DNA of 9,950 nucleotides from Candidatus Endomicrobiellum dinenymphae (lineage in GTDB: Bacteria; Elusimicrobiota; Endomicrobiia; Endomicrobiales; Endomicrobiaceae), in the NCBI GenBank assembly GCA_020328135.1, contig JAIXNA010000013.1, forward strand, positions 1-9,950, read 5' to 3'. This document shows, one piece after another, positions 1 to 6,719 of the stretch; position 1 is the stretch's first letter; the number at the start of each line of letters is the position of its first letter. Position numbers and translations under genes: made by a program. The notes beneath the pieces were generated by a model that saw only the letters and a program-made list of their open reading frames with translations, made no database searches and had not been told where the DNA came from.

Positions 1-350
1 TTTTCTTTTGATATTTCTTTTTATCAAAAGAAAAGTCTGTTGTTATCGCTTGTGGCGGGGGAGTGGTTTTAAATCCTGAAAATATAAAGGTTTTAAGACA
101 GAGAGGAATAATAATAAATCTTTGCGCTTCTGTTGAAGTTGTATATGAAAGACTAAAAAATAGCGCCGATAGGCCTCTTCTAAAGTGTGAAAATTCTTTA
201 ATGGAAATCAAGAAACTCTTAGATACTAGAAAAAGTGTTTATGCGGACTATGATTTTACTTTTAATACGGATGGGCTAATGGCAAACGAAGTCGCAGATT
301 GTATTTTAAATAGGCTTAATATAAAGTTAGTTGACTGTGAAGTTACTTGA
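1..350 (+). pseudogene. aroK: Shikimate kinase, 3' half, apparently frameshifted
   Basis: This is the C-terminal half of a shikimate kinase, which phosphorylates shikimate with ATP in the chorismate pathway. In the frame ending at TGA 348-350 it reads SVVIACGGGVV (about 36-68), the substrate-binding GGG motif. It then has RPLL in the lid region, and an R-x3-Y-x-x-Y segment followed by a helix typical of the family C-terminus. The Walker A half would lie before the window. The frame is closed by TGA at 9-11, only about 14 codons before GGG, where an intact kinase should stay open. Reading frame 1 up to the T-run at 18-22 (DISF) and then frame 3 (LSKEKSVV) restores a family-like sequence, so a one-base deletion in that run is likely. 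Family assignment is firm. Pseudogene status is an inference from only a few bases, and a sequencing error or slippage is possible. Confidence 0.6.
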
Positions 351-399
351 CTGTAGAACAGAATGAGTTTTTGTTTGCTCTCTTTTTGCGCGAAATTGT

Positions 400-428
400 T
401 TGACAAAACTTTAAATATAAGTTTTAAC
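400..428 (+). promoter_or_regulatory. Sigma-70-type promoter for the outer-membrane protein gene
   Basis: A perfect -35 box TTGACA lies at 400-405, followed by a 17-bp spacer and a -10-like TTTAAC at 423-428 (four of six consensus bases). Transcription would start near 435, leaving a leader of roughly 20 bases before the ATG at 458. A ribosome-binding site AGGGG at 447-451 sits six bases before that ATG. Confidence 0.55.
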
Positions 429-457
429 GTCTGTGTTGAAGTCAATAGGGGAAATAA

Positions 458-1165
458 ATGTTTAAAAAAATGTTGGTTTTGGCTGTTTTTGTTTTTTCTT
501 TCGCTTCGTTATCTTTTGCAAATAAAACATATGTAATAGATACTCCTACGGCAGGTGTTTTGAGTTACGGCGCGTATGACATGGGGTTTAGATGTTTTTC
601 GTACGGTAATATCATTTCGAACATTAATTTCGGCATTTTCAAGCCTCTCGATATTGGCGCGTCTTGGGAGCTTGACAAATTTATAGGGAAGGATCAGGCT
701 CAAGTTGCGGTTCCTGCTTTGAATATTAAATTAAGACTTTACGGAGGCAGTATGGTTCTACCGCAATTAGCAATAGGCTATGACGGTCAAGGGTATTTTA
801 TTAATAATGATTATTCAGGGAAATATTTGCAGAGAGAGAAAGGTTTGTATATAGTTATCGGGAGAGAACTTTTTGCAGATGGTTTAATATTTAATGTCGG
901 AGCTAATGTGAACAATTTTTTAAAAACCAGGGTCTATGGATTTATAAATGCGATGGCTCCTGTGTATAAAGAAGCTGTATATTTTATGACTGAATATGAT
1001 AATGTGAATTATTTTCCTCATGCAAGACTTAGCTGCGGTTTAAAGTTTGCTTTAACGGAATACATAGATGTAGATTGTATTATTAGAGATTGTTGGGGGA
1101 AAGAAAGTGTTGGAAGGATTTCAAATGAAAGAGTTTTTAGAATCAGTTATTCGGGGAAATTTTAA
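458..1165 (+). CDS. Predicted outer-membrane beta-barrel protein
   Basis: A 235-residue exported protein. Residues 1-21 form a classical signal peptide: KK near the N-terminus, a hydrophobic core, then SFA before a probable cleavage at A21/N22. The mature part alternates short amphipathic strands rich in Gly, Tyr and Phe, such as YDMGFRCFSYGN, FGIFKPLDIGASWEL and LAIGYDGQGYF. It ends in KF, a C-terminal Phe typical of BAM-assembled barrels. It resembles YjbH-like barrel proteins I associate with Elusimicrobia and related phyla, but I cannot name a characterised member, so its cargo or role is unknown. The start is the ATG at 458, with AGGGG six bases upstream and its own promoter. It is separated by about 60 bases from accA and is probably a single-gene unit, possibly reading through into accA because no terminator is visible. 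Confidence 0.75.
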   Translation: MFKKMLVLAVFVFSFASLSFANKTYVIDTPTAGVLSYGAYDMGFRCFSYGNIISNINFGIFKPLDIGASWELDKFIGKDQAQVAVPALNIKLRLYGGSMVLPQLAIGYDGQGYFINNDYSGKYLQREKGLYIVIGRELFADGLIFNVGANVNNFLKTRVYGFINAMAPVYKEAVYFMTEYDNVNYFPHARLSCGLKFALTEYIDVDCIIRDCWGKESVGRISNERVFRISYSGKF

Positions 1166-1228
1166 ATCCCTAAAATAATTGTTTATAACATAAAGAAAGA
1201 TGTAACGAGTATAAGTTTGAGAGGGTAC

Positions 1229-2239
1229 ATGGAAATAACTTTTGACTTTGAACAGCCAATAATGGAGATTGATAAAAGGATTAATGAATTAAAAGAATCT
1301 TCTGCGAGCGGTAATATGGATCTGTCTGAGCAAATTAAAGATCTTGAAACGACAAGGGACGAATTAAAACAAAAAATTTACAGTTCATTATCTCCTTGGC
1401 AGAGGATACGAATTGCAAGACACCCTCAAAGACCTTATTCTGCAGATTATGTGAAATTAATATTCAATGATTTTGTAGAACTTTGCGGCGATAGGGTTTT
1501 TGGCGACGATCGGGCAATTTTGTGCGGTATTGCTGAAATTGATAATAGGTCAGTTGTTGTTATAGGTCATCAAAAAGGCAGAACTCTCGAAGAAAATATG
1601 GATAGAAATTTTGGTATGGCTCACCCTGAAGGGTACAGGAAGGCCATGAGAATTATGAAACTTGCCGAAAAATTTAACAGACCTATAATAACTTTTATAG
1701 ACACATCAGGAGCATATCCCGGGATTGCTGCTGAAGAAAGAGGTCAGGCTGAAGCTATTGCAAGAAATTTAAGAGATATGTCGGATTTAAAAGTCCCTGT
1801 TATAAGCGTTGTTGTAGGCGAGGGTGGTTCTGGAGGAGCGTTGGGGATAGGCGTTTCCAATAAAGTTTTAATGCTTGAAAATTCTTATTATTCAGTTATT
1901 TCGCCTGAGGGATGCGCCGCAATACTCTTTAGAGATGGCTCAAAAGCGTCCGAAGCCGCAACAGCGATGAAAATAACAGCTAAAGATTTATTGGGTCTAA
2001 AAGCTATAGATGAAGTTATAAAGGAACCTTTGGGCGGCGCTCATTACGATTATGTAAAAGCGGCTGCGAATATCAAAACCGCATTAAATAAATATCTTGA
2101 CGAATACGACGGTCTAAGCGGTAAAAAAATTGCTGAGGAAAGGTATTTGAAATTTAGAAACATTGGCGTTTATGAAGATGTTGTAAAATCTAAAAATAGC
2201 CGTAAAAAGACAGTGAAAAAGAAGTCTCAAAAAAAATAG
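1229..2239 (+). CDS. accA: Acetyl-CoA carboxylase carboxyltransferase subunit alpha
   Basis: AccA pairs with AccD to move the carboxyl group from carboxybiotin to acetyl-CoA, making malonyl-CoA for fatty acid synthesis in the cytoplasm. From the ATG at 1229 it is 336 residues. It has a helical N-terminus typical of AccA ([18 protein letters not shown]), then the crotonase-like core with GHQKGR (113-118), [15 protein letters not shown] (about 127-141) and [10 protein letters not shown] (156-165). The glycine-rich [12 protein letters not shown] (197-208) is the oxyanion-hole region. I prefer the ATG at 1229 over the in-frame TTG at 1217 because AGGG at 1222-1225 precedes it and the family begins close to the FDFE segment. 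The SD spacing is short. The last 16 residues are almost all Lys, Arg, Ser and Asn, a basic tail. accD and the biotin genes are not in this window. The fba start lies 11 bases downstream. Confidence 0.95.
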   Translation: MEITFDFEQPIMEIDKRINELKESSASGNMDLSEQIKDLETTRDELKQKIYSSLSPWQRIRIARHPQRPYSADYVKLIFNDFVELCGDRVFGDDRAILCGIAEIDNRSVVVIGHQKGRTLEENMDRNFGMAHPEGYRKAMRIMKLAEKFNRPIITFIDTSGAYPGIAAEERGQAEAIARNLRDMSDLKVPVISVVVGEGGSGGALGIGVSNKVLMLENSYYSVISPEGCAAILFRDGSKASEAATAMKITAKDLLGLKAIDEVIKEPLGGAHYDYVKAAANIKTALNKYLDEYDGLSGKKIAEERYLKFRNIGVYEDVVKSKNSRKKTVKKKSQKK

Positions 2240-2250
2240 GAGAAAATAAA

Positions 2251-3246
2251 ATGGCTCTAGCAACAGGCAAGCAAATTTTAGATGAAGCGAAGAAAAAAGG
2301 CTACGGAGTAGGCGCGTATAATGTCAACAATATGGAGCAGATACAGGCAATTATGGCTGCTGCAAAAGAAACGCAATCTCCAGTGATTATTCAGGCAAGC
2401 AGAGGCGCATTAAAGTATTCTAATTTTACGTATCTCGGTTATTTGATGAAAGCTGCGGTTATCGAAAATCCAGATATTCCCGTTGCAATGCATTTGGACC
2501 ACGGCAACTCTTTGGAGACAGTAATTAAGGCAATAGATCTTGGATTCTCGTCCGTTATGATAGACGGTTCTCTTACGGAAGACGGTAAAACCGCGTCAAC
2601 TTACGATTACAATGTAAAAGTTACGCGTTCCGTTGTTGAGTATGCTCATTCGAAAGGCGTTTCTGTTGAAGCAGAAATCGGCACTCTTGGAGGTCTTGAA
2701 GATGGCGTTGGTTCAGGCAAAATACATTTAACAGATCCTAAAGAAGCAAAAAAATTTGTAGATGAAACGAGCGTAGATTCTTTGGCTATAGCAATAGGCA
2801 CTTCCCACGGCGCGTATAAGTTTAAAGGCGCGGCAAATCTTGCGTTTAATGTTCTAAAAGAAATAAGGGCTTTAATTGATATTCCCATTGTTCTTCATGG
2901 AGCTTCATCTGTTCCTAAAGAATTAATCGACGAAGTAAACAAATACGGCGGCAAAATGCCGGGAGCAACGGGCGTGCCTATAGAAAGTTTGCAGAAAGCG
3001 ATTAAGCTTGGAGTATCGAAAATTAATGTTGATACGGATGGGAGGCTCGCGATCACCTCTGCGATAAGAAAAGTTTTTATAGAAACTCCTGAGAAGTTTG
3101 ATCCTAGAGATTATCTCGGACCTGCAAGGACTGCTCTTGCAAGTCTCATAGCTTCAAAAATGAAAGCTTTTGGAACTTCCGGACACGCAAAAGATTACGC
3201 TCCTCAAAGTCTCGGAGATATGAAAAAGCTTTACGCAACAAAATAG
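2251..3246 (+). CDS. fba: Fructose-bisphosphate aldolase, class II
   Basis: Cytoplasmic glycolytic/gluconeogenic enzyme interconverting fructose 1,6-bisphosphate with dihydroxyacetone phosphate and glyceraldehyde 3-phosphate. At 331 residues it has the normal class II length. Visible motifs are HLDHG (81-85, catalytic Asp83 and zinc ligand His84), MIDGS (103-107), EAEIGTLGG (140-148), GTSHGAYK (183-190, zinc ligand His186), LHGAS (215-219, zinc ligand His216) and NVDTDGR (259-265, phosphate binding). The metal site looks complete. The Shine-Dalgarno AGGAGA (2238-2243) overlaps the accA stop codon and sits seven bases before the ATG, so accA and fba are very likely co-transcribed. A related tagatose-bisphosphate aldolase cannot be fully excluded by eye, but a glycolytic role is more likely in a small genome. 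Confidence 0.93.
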   Translation: MALATGKQILDEAKKKGYGVGAYNVNNMEQIQAIMAAAKETQSPVIIQASRGALKYSNFTYLGYLMKAAVIENPDIPVAMHLDHGNSLETVIKAIDLGFSSVMIDGSLTEDGKTASTYDYNVKVTRSVVEYAHSKGVSVEAEIGTLGGLEDGVGSGKIHLTDPKEAKKFVDETSVDSLAIAIGTSHGAYKFKGAANLAFNVLKEIRALIDIPIVLHGASSVPKELIDEVNKYGGKMPGATGVPIESLQKAIKLGVSKINVDTDGRLAITSAIRKVFIETPEKFDPRDYLGPARTALASLIASKMKAFGTSGHAKDYAPQSLGDMKKLYATK

Positions 3247-3298
3247 ATTCTTTAAAAAAGCTGTAAAAATTTTGTAGAGCGCCTGCGAGCAAAATTAG

Positions 3299-3327
3299 TT
3301 GACAATAAGAAAATATTCTGTTACAAT
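3299..3327 (+). promoter_or_regulatory. Strong sigma-70-type promoter for the DUF3566-like gene
   Basis: TTGACA at 3299-3304 and TACAAT at 3322-3327 are separated by exactly 17 bases, close to the ideal housekeeping promoter. Transcription should start near 3334, giving a leader of about 40 bases that carries a strong Shine-Dalgarno sequence. This is the best promoter in the window and starts a new transcription unit after fba. Confidence 0.75.
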
Positions 3328-3375
3328 CTGTCTAGGCGGTGGCGCGGATTAGGATTGAAACAAAGGAGGTCTCAA

Positions 3376-3660
3376 ATGTCTCTTTACAACGTAAAGAAAA
3401 TTCAGGTTTCTTCAGTTCTTAAGGTCTTGCCCGCTATTTATGTAGTCTCTGGGGCTTTTCTCGGTTTGTTCTCAGTCTTTTTTTCCCAAGCCGGTTCATC
3501 TGCAGCGCTTAGCTTTGTCGCAAAAATACTTGCTTGGATAGGTTTTGTAGCTACCTACACTATTGCGATGGTAATATCAACTATTATAGTGGTGTGGTTA
3601 TTCAATTTTGTATCAAAATTGAATAACGGTATTGTGATTTCTCTTGAGCCTAAAGAATAA
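3376..3660 (+). CDS. Small DUF3566-like transmembrane protein
   Basis: A 94-residue membrane protein starting at ATG 3376, chosen over the in-frame TTG at 3355 because AAGGAGG (3363-3369) lies six bases before it. It opens with a short polar segment (VKKIQVSSVLKV), has a hydrophobic helix at about residues 15-37, a short Ser/Ala linker and a second long hydrophobic stretch at about 50-78. It closes with FNFVSKLNNGIVISLE. This layout, with an N-terminal 'v..i.~.Svlk' and a C-terminal 'yN.~....GGI~~~l', matches the DUF3566 type of small membrane protein as I remember it. The function of that family is not known to me. The strong promoter and ribosome-binding site suggest the gene is well expressed. 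Its 3' end slightly overlaps the frame of the decayed histidine kinase that follows. Confidence 0.75.
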   Translation: MSLYNVKKIQVSSVLKVLPAIYVVSGAFLGLFSVFFSQAGSSAALSFVAKILAWIGFVATYTIAMVISTIIVVWLFNFVSKLNNGIVISLEPKE

Positions 3661-4013
3661 GAAATCGTTGTTAGCTGCTGTGCCGGATGCGGTTTCGGCA
3701 TGGCAGTTTTGGTTTTTCTCAAGATTATACAAATTAGGAGTTAGGAGAATAGATTTAGCGCTAAAAAAGATAAAGAGCGCTTGTTTTAAAAGAAGAATTT
3801 GTTTCAAGCATTTCGCGCGAGTTTAGAAATCCGCTGTCTGCGATATTGGGTTATTGCGATTTGCTAATTTGCGTAGCTGAAAAAGATTCTTCGCAAGGCA
3901 AGTCTTTAAAAGGACTGAATGTTATATTGGAAAAAAGATTGGAATGTGTTAGCAGGTAAGCAGCGCGGCGAATATCGCCAATCTGTAAATGTTTAGATTT
4001 TAAAAGCAAATAG
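3644..4013 (+). pseudogene. Fossil sensor histidine kinase (PAS start plus HisKA remnant)
   Basis: Two readable fragments of a sensor kinase lie in the gap after the DUF3566-like gene. In the frame from 3644, LLAAVPDAV resembles the start of a PAS domain. In another frame, 3774-3956 reads LKEEFVSSISREFRNPLSAILGYCDLL followed by a helix, the unmistakable HisKA dimerisation and phosphoacceptor region. The phosphoacceptor His of the H-box (normally S-H-E-L-R-x-P-L) is Arg here, codon CGC, one transition from CAC. TAA at 3957-3959 interrupts the frame, but the codons beyond it (AARRISPICKCLDF) still look like the second HisKA helix, so the stop probably replaced CAA. Most of the PAS and the whole HATPase domain are missing, and the palindrome follows directly. 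The product cannot be a working kinase. Confidence 0.75.
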
Positions 4014-4043
4014 AGGCTGAAATTTCAGCCTCTATTTGCTTTT
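4002..4043. terminator. 42-bp perfect palindrome, probable bidirectional terminator
   Basis: Bases 4002-4022 and 4023-4043 are exact reverse complements. The arms begin AAAAGCAAATAGAGGCTG and end in a T-tract on either strand, with the centre GAAATTTC giving a minimal loop. The core GAGGCTGA stem flanked by A/T runs is what an intrinsic terminator working in both directions looks like. It would end transcripts from the DUF3566-like gene through the kinase remnant and insulate the Nudix-aspS unit that starts 75 bases later. Folding was done by eye. Confidence 0.7.
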
Positions 4044-4118
4044 GTTACACAGTTATAGTTTAAAGCATTGTATAAAATTCCTCTTTCTCTAAAAAAATGA
4101 TAAAATGCTCTCGTTATT

Positions 4119-4646
4119 ATGATTGAAAAATTAATAAAAAAGAACAGAATTTTCAAAGGTAAAATCCTTGATCTTTTTTGCGACGATGTAGAACTTCCAA
4201 ATGGAGAGCTTGCCACAAGAGAATATTTACAAAATCCCGGGGCAGCGGCGGTTCTTCCTTTTCTTGATAGAGAGAATATTGTTTTGGTAAAACAGTTTAG
4301 GCATCCGTTGAATCAAATAACATACGAATTGCCAGCAGGCAAAATGGATAAGGAAGAAACGCCTCTAGCGTGTGTTATAAGAGAGCTGCAGGAGGAGACG
4401 GGCTATAAAGCCAAAAGATTAGAAGAGCTTTTATCTTTTTATCCAACTACGGCTTTTTCAACTGAGATAATACATTTGTTTGCGGCTTTTAATCTTAAAG
4501 AAGGCGTTTCAAATCCCGATAAGGACGAGTTTGTCTCAAAAGAAATTTTAAGTTTTAAAGATGCTGTTAAAATGGTTAAAACCGGCGAAATAAAAGATTC
4601 AAAAACAATCATAGCGTTATTATATTTTGAGAATATTTTGAAATAG
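4119..4646 (+). CDS. Nudix hydrolase, ADP-ribose pyrophosphatase type
   Basis: A 175-residue Nudix hydrolase that probably cleaves ADP-ribose or a similar nucleoside diphosphate derivative to AMP plus a sugar phosphate. The Nudix box G-x5-E-x7-REUxEExGU is complete: G74, E80, R88-E89, E92-E93 and G95. VKQFRHP (57-63) and YELPAGK (69-75) are typical of the ADP-ribose pyrophosphatase branch, as is the following 'FYPTTAFSTEIIHLF' segment. The exact substrate is an inference. The ATG at 4119 has no Shine-Dalgarno sequence. A -10-like TAAAAT at 4101-4106 places the transcript start only a few bases upstream, so translation may be leaderless or nearly so. In-frame TAA at 4101-4103 rules out a longer N-terminus. 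aspS follows after 12 bases and is probably in the same transcript. Confidence 0.88.
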   Translation: MIEKLIKKNRIFKGKILDLFCDDVELPNGELATREYLQNPGAAAVLPFLDRENIVLVKQFRHPLNQITYELPAGKMDKEETPLACVIRELQEETGYKAKRLEELLSFYPTTAFSTEIIHLFAAFNLKEGVSNPDKDEFVSKEILSFKDAVKMVKTGEIKDSKTIIALLYFENILK

Positions 4647-4658
4647 AAAGAGGATTTC

Positions 4659-6437
4659 ATGAAGAGAAGCAGTTATTGCGGAGACGTAAGAGAAAACAGC
4701 ATAGGGAAAGAAATTACAGTTTGCGGGTGGGTTCATTCCAGAAGAGATCACGGCGGCGTAATTTTTATTGATTTAAGAGATAGAGAAGGTCTTTTGCAAA
4801 TTGTTTTTCAGCCTGAAAATAAAGAAATATTTAAAACATCTGAAAATTTAAGAAGCGAATATGTTGTTTCAGTTAAAGGACTAGTAAGAAATAGACCGGC
4901 CGGAACAATTAATCCAAACATGCCGACGGGCAGTATAGAACTTCTAGTTTCAGATTTAGAAGTTCTTAACACTTCGCCGGGACTTCCTTTTGAAATTTCT
5001 GATTATGTTGAAACTTCAGAAGAATTGAGATTAAAATACAGATATTTAGATTTACGTCGTCCAAATTTTCAGAAAAATTTTATAATGCGTCATAAAGTTT
5101 CAAATGAAGTAAGGAGCTTTTTAAATGAAGAAGGTTTTTTGGAAATAGAAACTCCGTTTTTAACGAAATCTACTCCTGAAGGAGCAAGAGATTTTTTGGT
5201 GCCTTCAAGATTGCACCATGGAAGTTTTTTTGCGCTACCGCAGTCTCCCCAGATTTTCAAACAGATTTTAATGATTTCAGGTTTTGATAAATATTATCAG
5301 CTTGCGAGATGTTTTAGGGATGAAGATTTGCGCGCGGATAGACAGCTTGAGTTTACTCAAATAGATATTGAGATGTCGTTTGTGGAAGAAGGAGATGTAA
5401 TGAATACTGTTGAAAGAATGCTCTCGAGGGTTTTTAAAACCGCGTTAAATATTGATATAAAAACCCCTTTTGAAAGAATGCCTTATGAAGATGCTATGCT
5501 TCGTTTTGGTTCTGATAAGCCTGACACAAGATTTGAAATGGAAATAAGAGATTTTTCTCAAGAACTTAAAAATAGCGAATTTAGCGTGTTTTCGTCTGTA
5601 ATATCAAAAGGCGGAATTGTAAGAGGGTTGTGTATTCCTAAAGGCGCAGGCTTTTCGCGTTCTGAAATTGACGATATTACAAAATTCGTTGGGGAGTTTG
5701 GCGCGAAAGGTTTGGCATGGATGAGAATTACCGATACCGGAGCAGAATCAAACATAGTAAAGTATTTTAAAGAAGAAGAAGTACAGGCAATTATATCTAA
5801 GCTTAACGCTAAGTCTGGCGATTTAGCGGTTTTCCTTGCAGACGAAGAAAAAATAGTTGCTCAAGGTTTAGGAGCGCTAAGGCTTAAAATGGGTGAAGAT
5901 TTTGGGCTTATAGATAAAAATAAATTTAACTTCTTATGGGTTGTTGATTTCCCTCTTATGGAGTGGGATAAAGAAGAGCAGAGATGGCAGTCGTTGCACC
6001 ATCCATTTACGTCTCCCAAAGATTCAGACTCTCTTACTAAAGAAAACGCGGGGACTACAAAAGCAAAAGCCTATGATGTTATTTTAAACGGTATAGAGCT
6101 TGGCGGGGGATCAATAAGAATACACAGAAGCGATATACAGAAAAAGATTTTTGATATTTTAAGTATCTCTGACGAATCTGCGAAAGAAAAGTTTGGTTTT
6201 TTACTTGATGCTTTAACATACGGATCTCCCCCTCACGGAGGCGTGGCTTTGGGGTTTGATAGAATATGCGCTTTGATTGCGAGAGAAGATTCAATTAGAG
6301 AGGTGATAGCTTTCCCTAAAACGCAGAAAGCTGTTGATCCTCTTTCAAATGCTCCTGCGCCCGTAAGCGAAAAGCAGACGAAAGAACTAGGTATAAAAAT
6401 CGTTCCTAAGCCGGTAGTTAACACGATAAAGGTATGA
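4659..6437 (+). CDS. aspS: Aspartyl-tRNA synthetase, probably non-discriminating (Asp/Asn)
   Basis: A 592-residue class II synthetase that charges tRNA with aspartate in the cytoplasm. Domains run in the bacterial order. The N-terminal OB-fold anticodon-binding domain (about 1-105) has CGWVHSRRDHGG. The catalytic core has motif 1 near 155-172 (GFLEIETPFLTKSTPEGARDF), QSPQIFKQ (195-202) and motif 2 FRDEDLRADRQLEFTQ (219-234). The bacterial GAD insertion spans about 290-430, and motif 3 is GGVALGFDRI (527-536). The length is normal. His31 and Gly82 match the two anticodon-domain residues reported for the Pseudomonas aeruginosa non-discriminating enzyme, where discriminating enzymes have Leu and Lys. 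The protein may therefore also form Asp-tRNA(Asn). The ribosome-binding site AGAGGA lies just before the ATG. No terminator of classic type follows immediately. Confidence 0.97.
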   Translation: MKRSSYCGDVRENSIGKEITVCGWVHSRRDHGGVIFIDLRDREGLLQIVFQPENKEIFKTSENLRSEYVVSVKGLVRNRPAGTINPNMPTGSIELLVSDLEVLNTSPGLPFEISDYVETSEELRLKYRYLDLRRPNFQKNFIMRHKVSNEVRSFLNEEGFLEIETPFLTKSTPEGARDFLVPSRLHHGSFFALPQSPQIFKQILMISGFDKYYQLARCFRDEDLRADRQLEFTQIDIEMSFVEEGDVMNTVERMLSRVFKTALNIDIKTPFERMPYEDAMLRFGSDKPDTRFEMEIRDFSQELKNSEFSVFSSVISKGGIVRGLCIPKGAGFSRSEIDDITKFVGEFGAKGLAWMRITDTGAESNIVKYFKEEEVQAIISKLNAKSGDLAVFLADEEKIVAQGLGALRLKMGEDFGLIDKNKFNFLWVVDFPLMEWDKEEQRWQSLHHPFTSPKDSDSLTKENAGTTKAKAYDVILNGIELGGGSIRIHRSDIQKKIFDILSISDESAKEKFGFLLDALTYGSPPHGGVALGFDRICALIAREDSIREVIAFPKTQKAVDPLSNAPAPVSEKQTKELGIKIVPKPVVNTIKV

Positions 6438-6528
6438 AAGATATATATTTTATCAGCTTTTTTGTCATTTCTCTCCTTAGATTAATATCTTTGAGGATAA
6501 ACTCCAGAGGGAATTCTTGCTGTTGGTT

Positions 6529-6545
6529 CCCCTTTTTAAAAGGGG
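6529..6545. repeat. 17-base palindrome CCCCTTTT-T-AAAAGGGG
   Basis: Eight-base arms CCCCTTTT and AAAAGGGG flank a single T. Palindromes of this kind recur as dispersed intergenic elements in a number of bacteria and often give spurious small open frames reading PLFKRGG, as it does here. It may also help end the aspS transcript, although there is no T-tract after it. Confidence 0.55.
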
Positions 6546-6552
6546 CGGCAAT

Positions 6553-6582
6553 GCCAACGACGTTGACGCCGGCGTTGTTGGC
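6553..6582. repeat. Imperfect inverted repeat, 10-bp stem hairpin
   Basis: GCCAACGACG at 6553-6562 can pair with GCGTTGTTGGC at 6572-6582: ten pairs including one G-U, with a loop of about ten bases. It lies eight bases after the 17-base palindrome. The arms are GC-rich compared with the surroundings. It could be a transcript-stabilising or terminating hairpin, or one end of a small non-autonomous element. No T-run follows, so I do not call it a terminator. Confidence 0.5.
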
Positions 6583-6599
6583 AACGAAGACGCGTATCG

Positions 6600-6719
6600 T
6601 TATCATCTTGAGCGAAGTGAAGAGTCAGCGCTTTTGGATGTTTCAGTTGCTTTATTCTTTATCATCTTGAGCGAAGTGAAGAGTCAGCGCTTTTGGATGT
6701 TTCAGTTGCTTTATTCTTT
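6600..6719. repeat. 59-bp tandem direct repeat containing a dispersed-repeat motif
   Basis: Bases 6600-6658 and 6659-6717 are identical, and the match runs on two more bases to 6719. Each unit contains ATCATCTTGAGCGAAGTGAA, close to a family of intergenic repeats (TCATCCTGAGCGAAGCGAAGGATC-like) found in many bacterial genomes and often mis-annotated as hypothetical proteins reading HPERSE or HLERSEES. Because 59 is not a multiple of three, the two copies are read in different frames. Perfect identity of the copies points to a recent duplication or continuing homogenisation. Confidence 0.85.

Noticed and set aside
331..354. Direct repeat TTGACTGT at 331-338 and 347-354 over the shikimate kinase stop codon
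   Set aside because: Only eight identical bases, 16 bp apart, with no promoter or operator context; likely chance in AT-rich DNA.
1179..1215. Promoter between the outer-membrane protein gene and accA (TTGTTT, TATAAG)
   Set aside because: The boxes do not have compatible spacing, so there is no basis for calling a promoter.
2646..2888. Minus-strand open frame inside fba, and similar antisense frames inside aspS and the HD gene
   Set aside because: They are shadows of strongly conserved genes on the + strand, with no ribosome-binding site or recognisable product.
3270..3298. Weak hairpin ATTTTG...CAAAAT after fba as a terminator
   Set aside because: The stem is short and AT-rich, the inner pairing is only CGC/GCG, and no T-tract follows.
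3644..3826. A separate 60-residue protein starting at TTG 3644
   Set aside because: Its frame holds only the PAS-like LLAAVPDAV remnant, then basic nonsense sequence across the HisKA region read in the wrong frame; it is part of the kinase pseudogene.
6600..6719. Possible short CRISPR-like array
   Set aside because: The copies are directly adjacent with no spacers, there are only two, and no cas genes are present.
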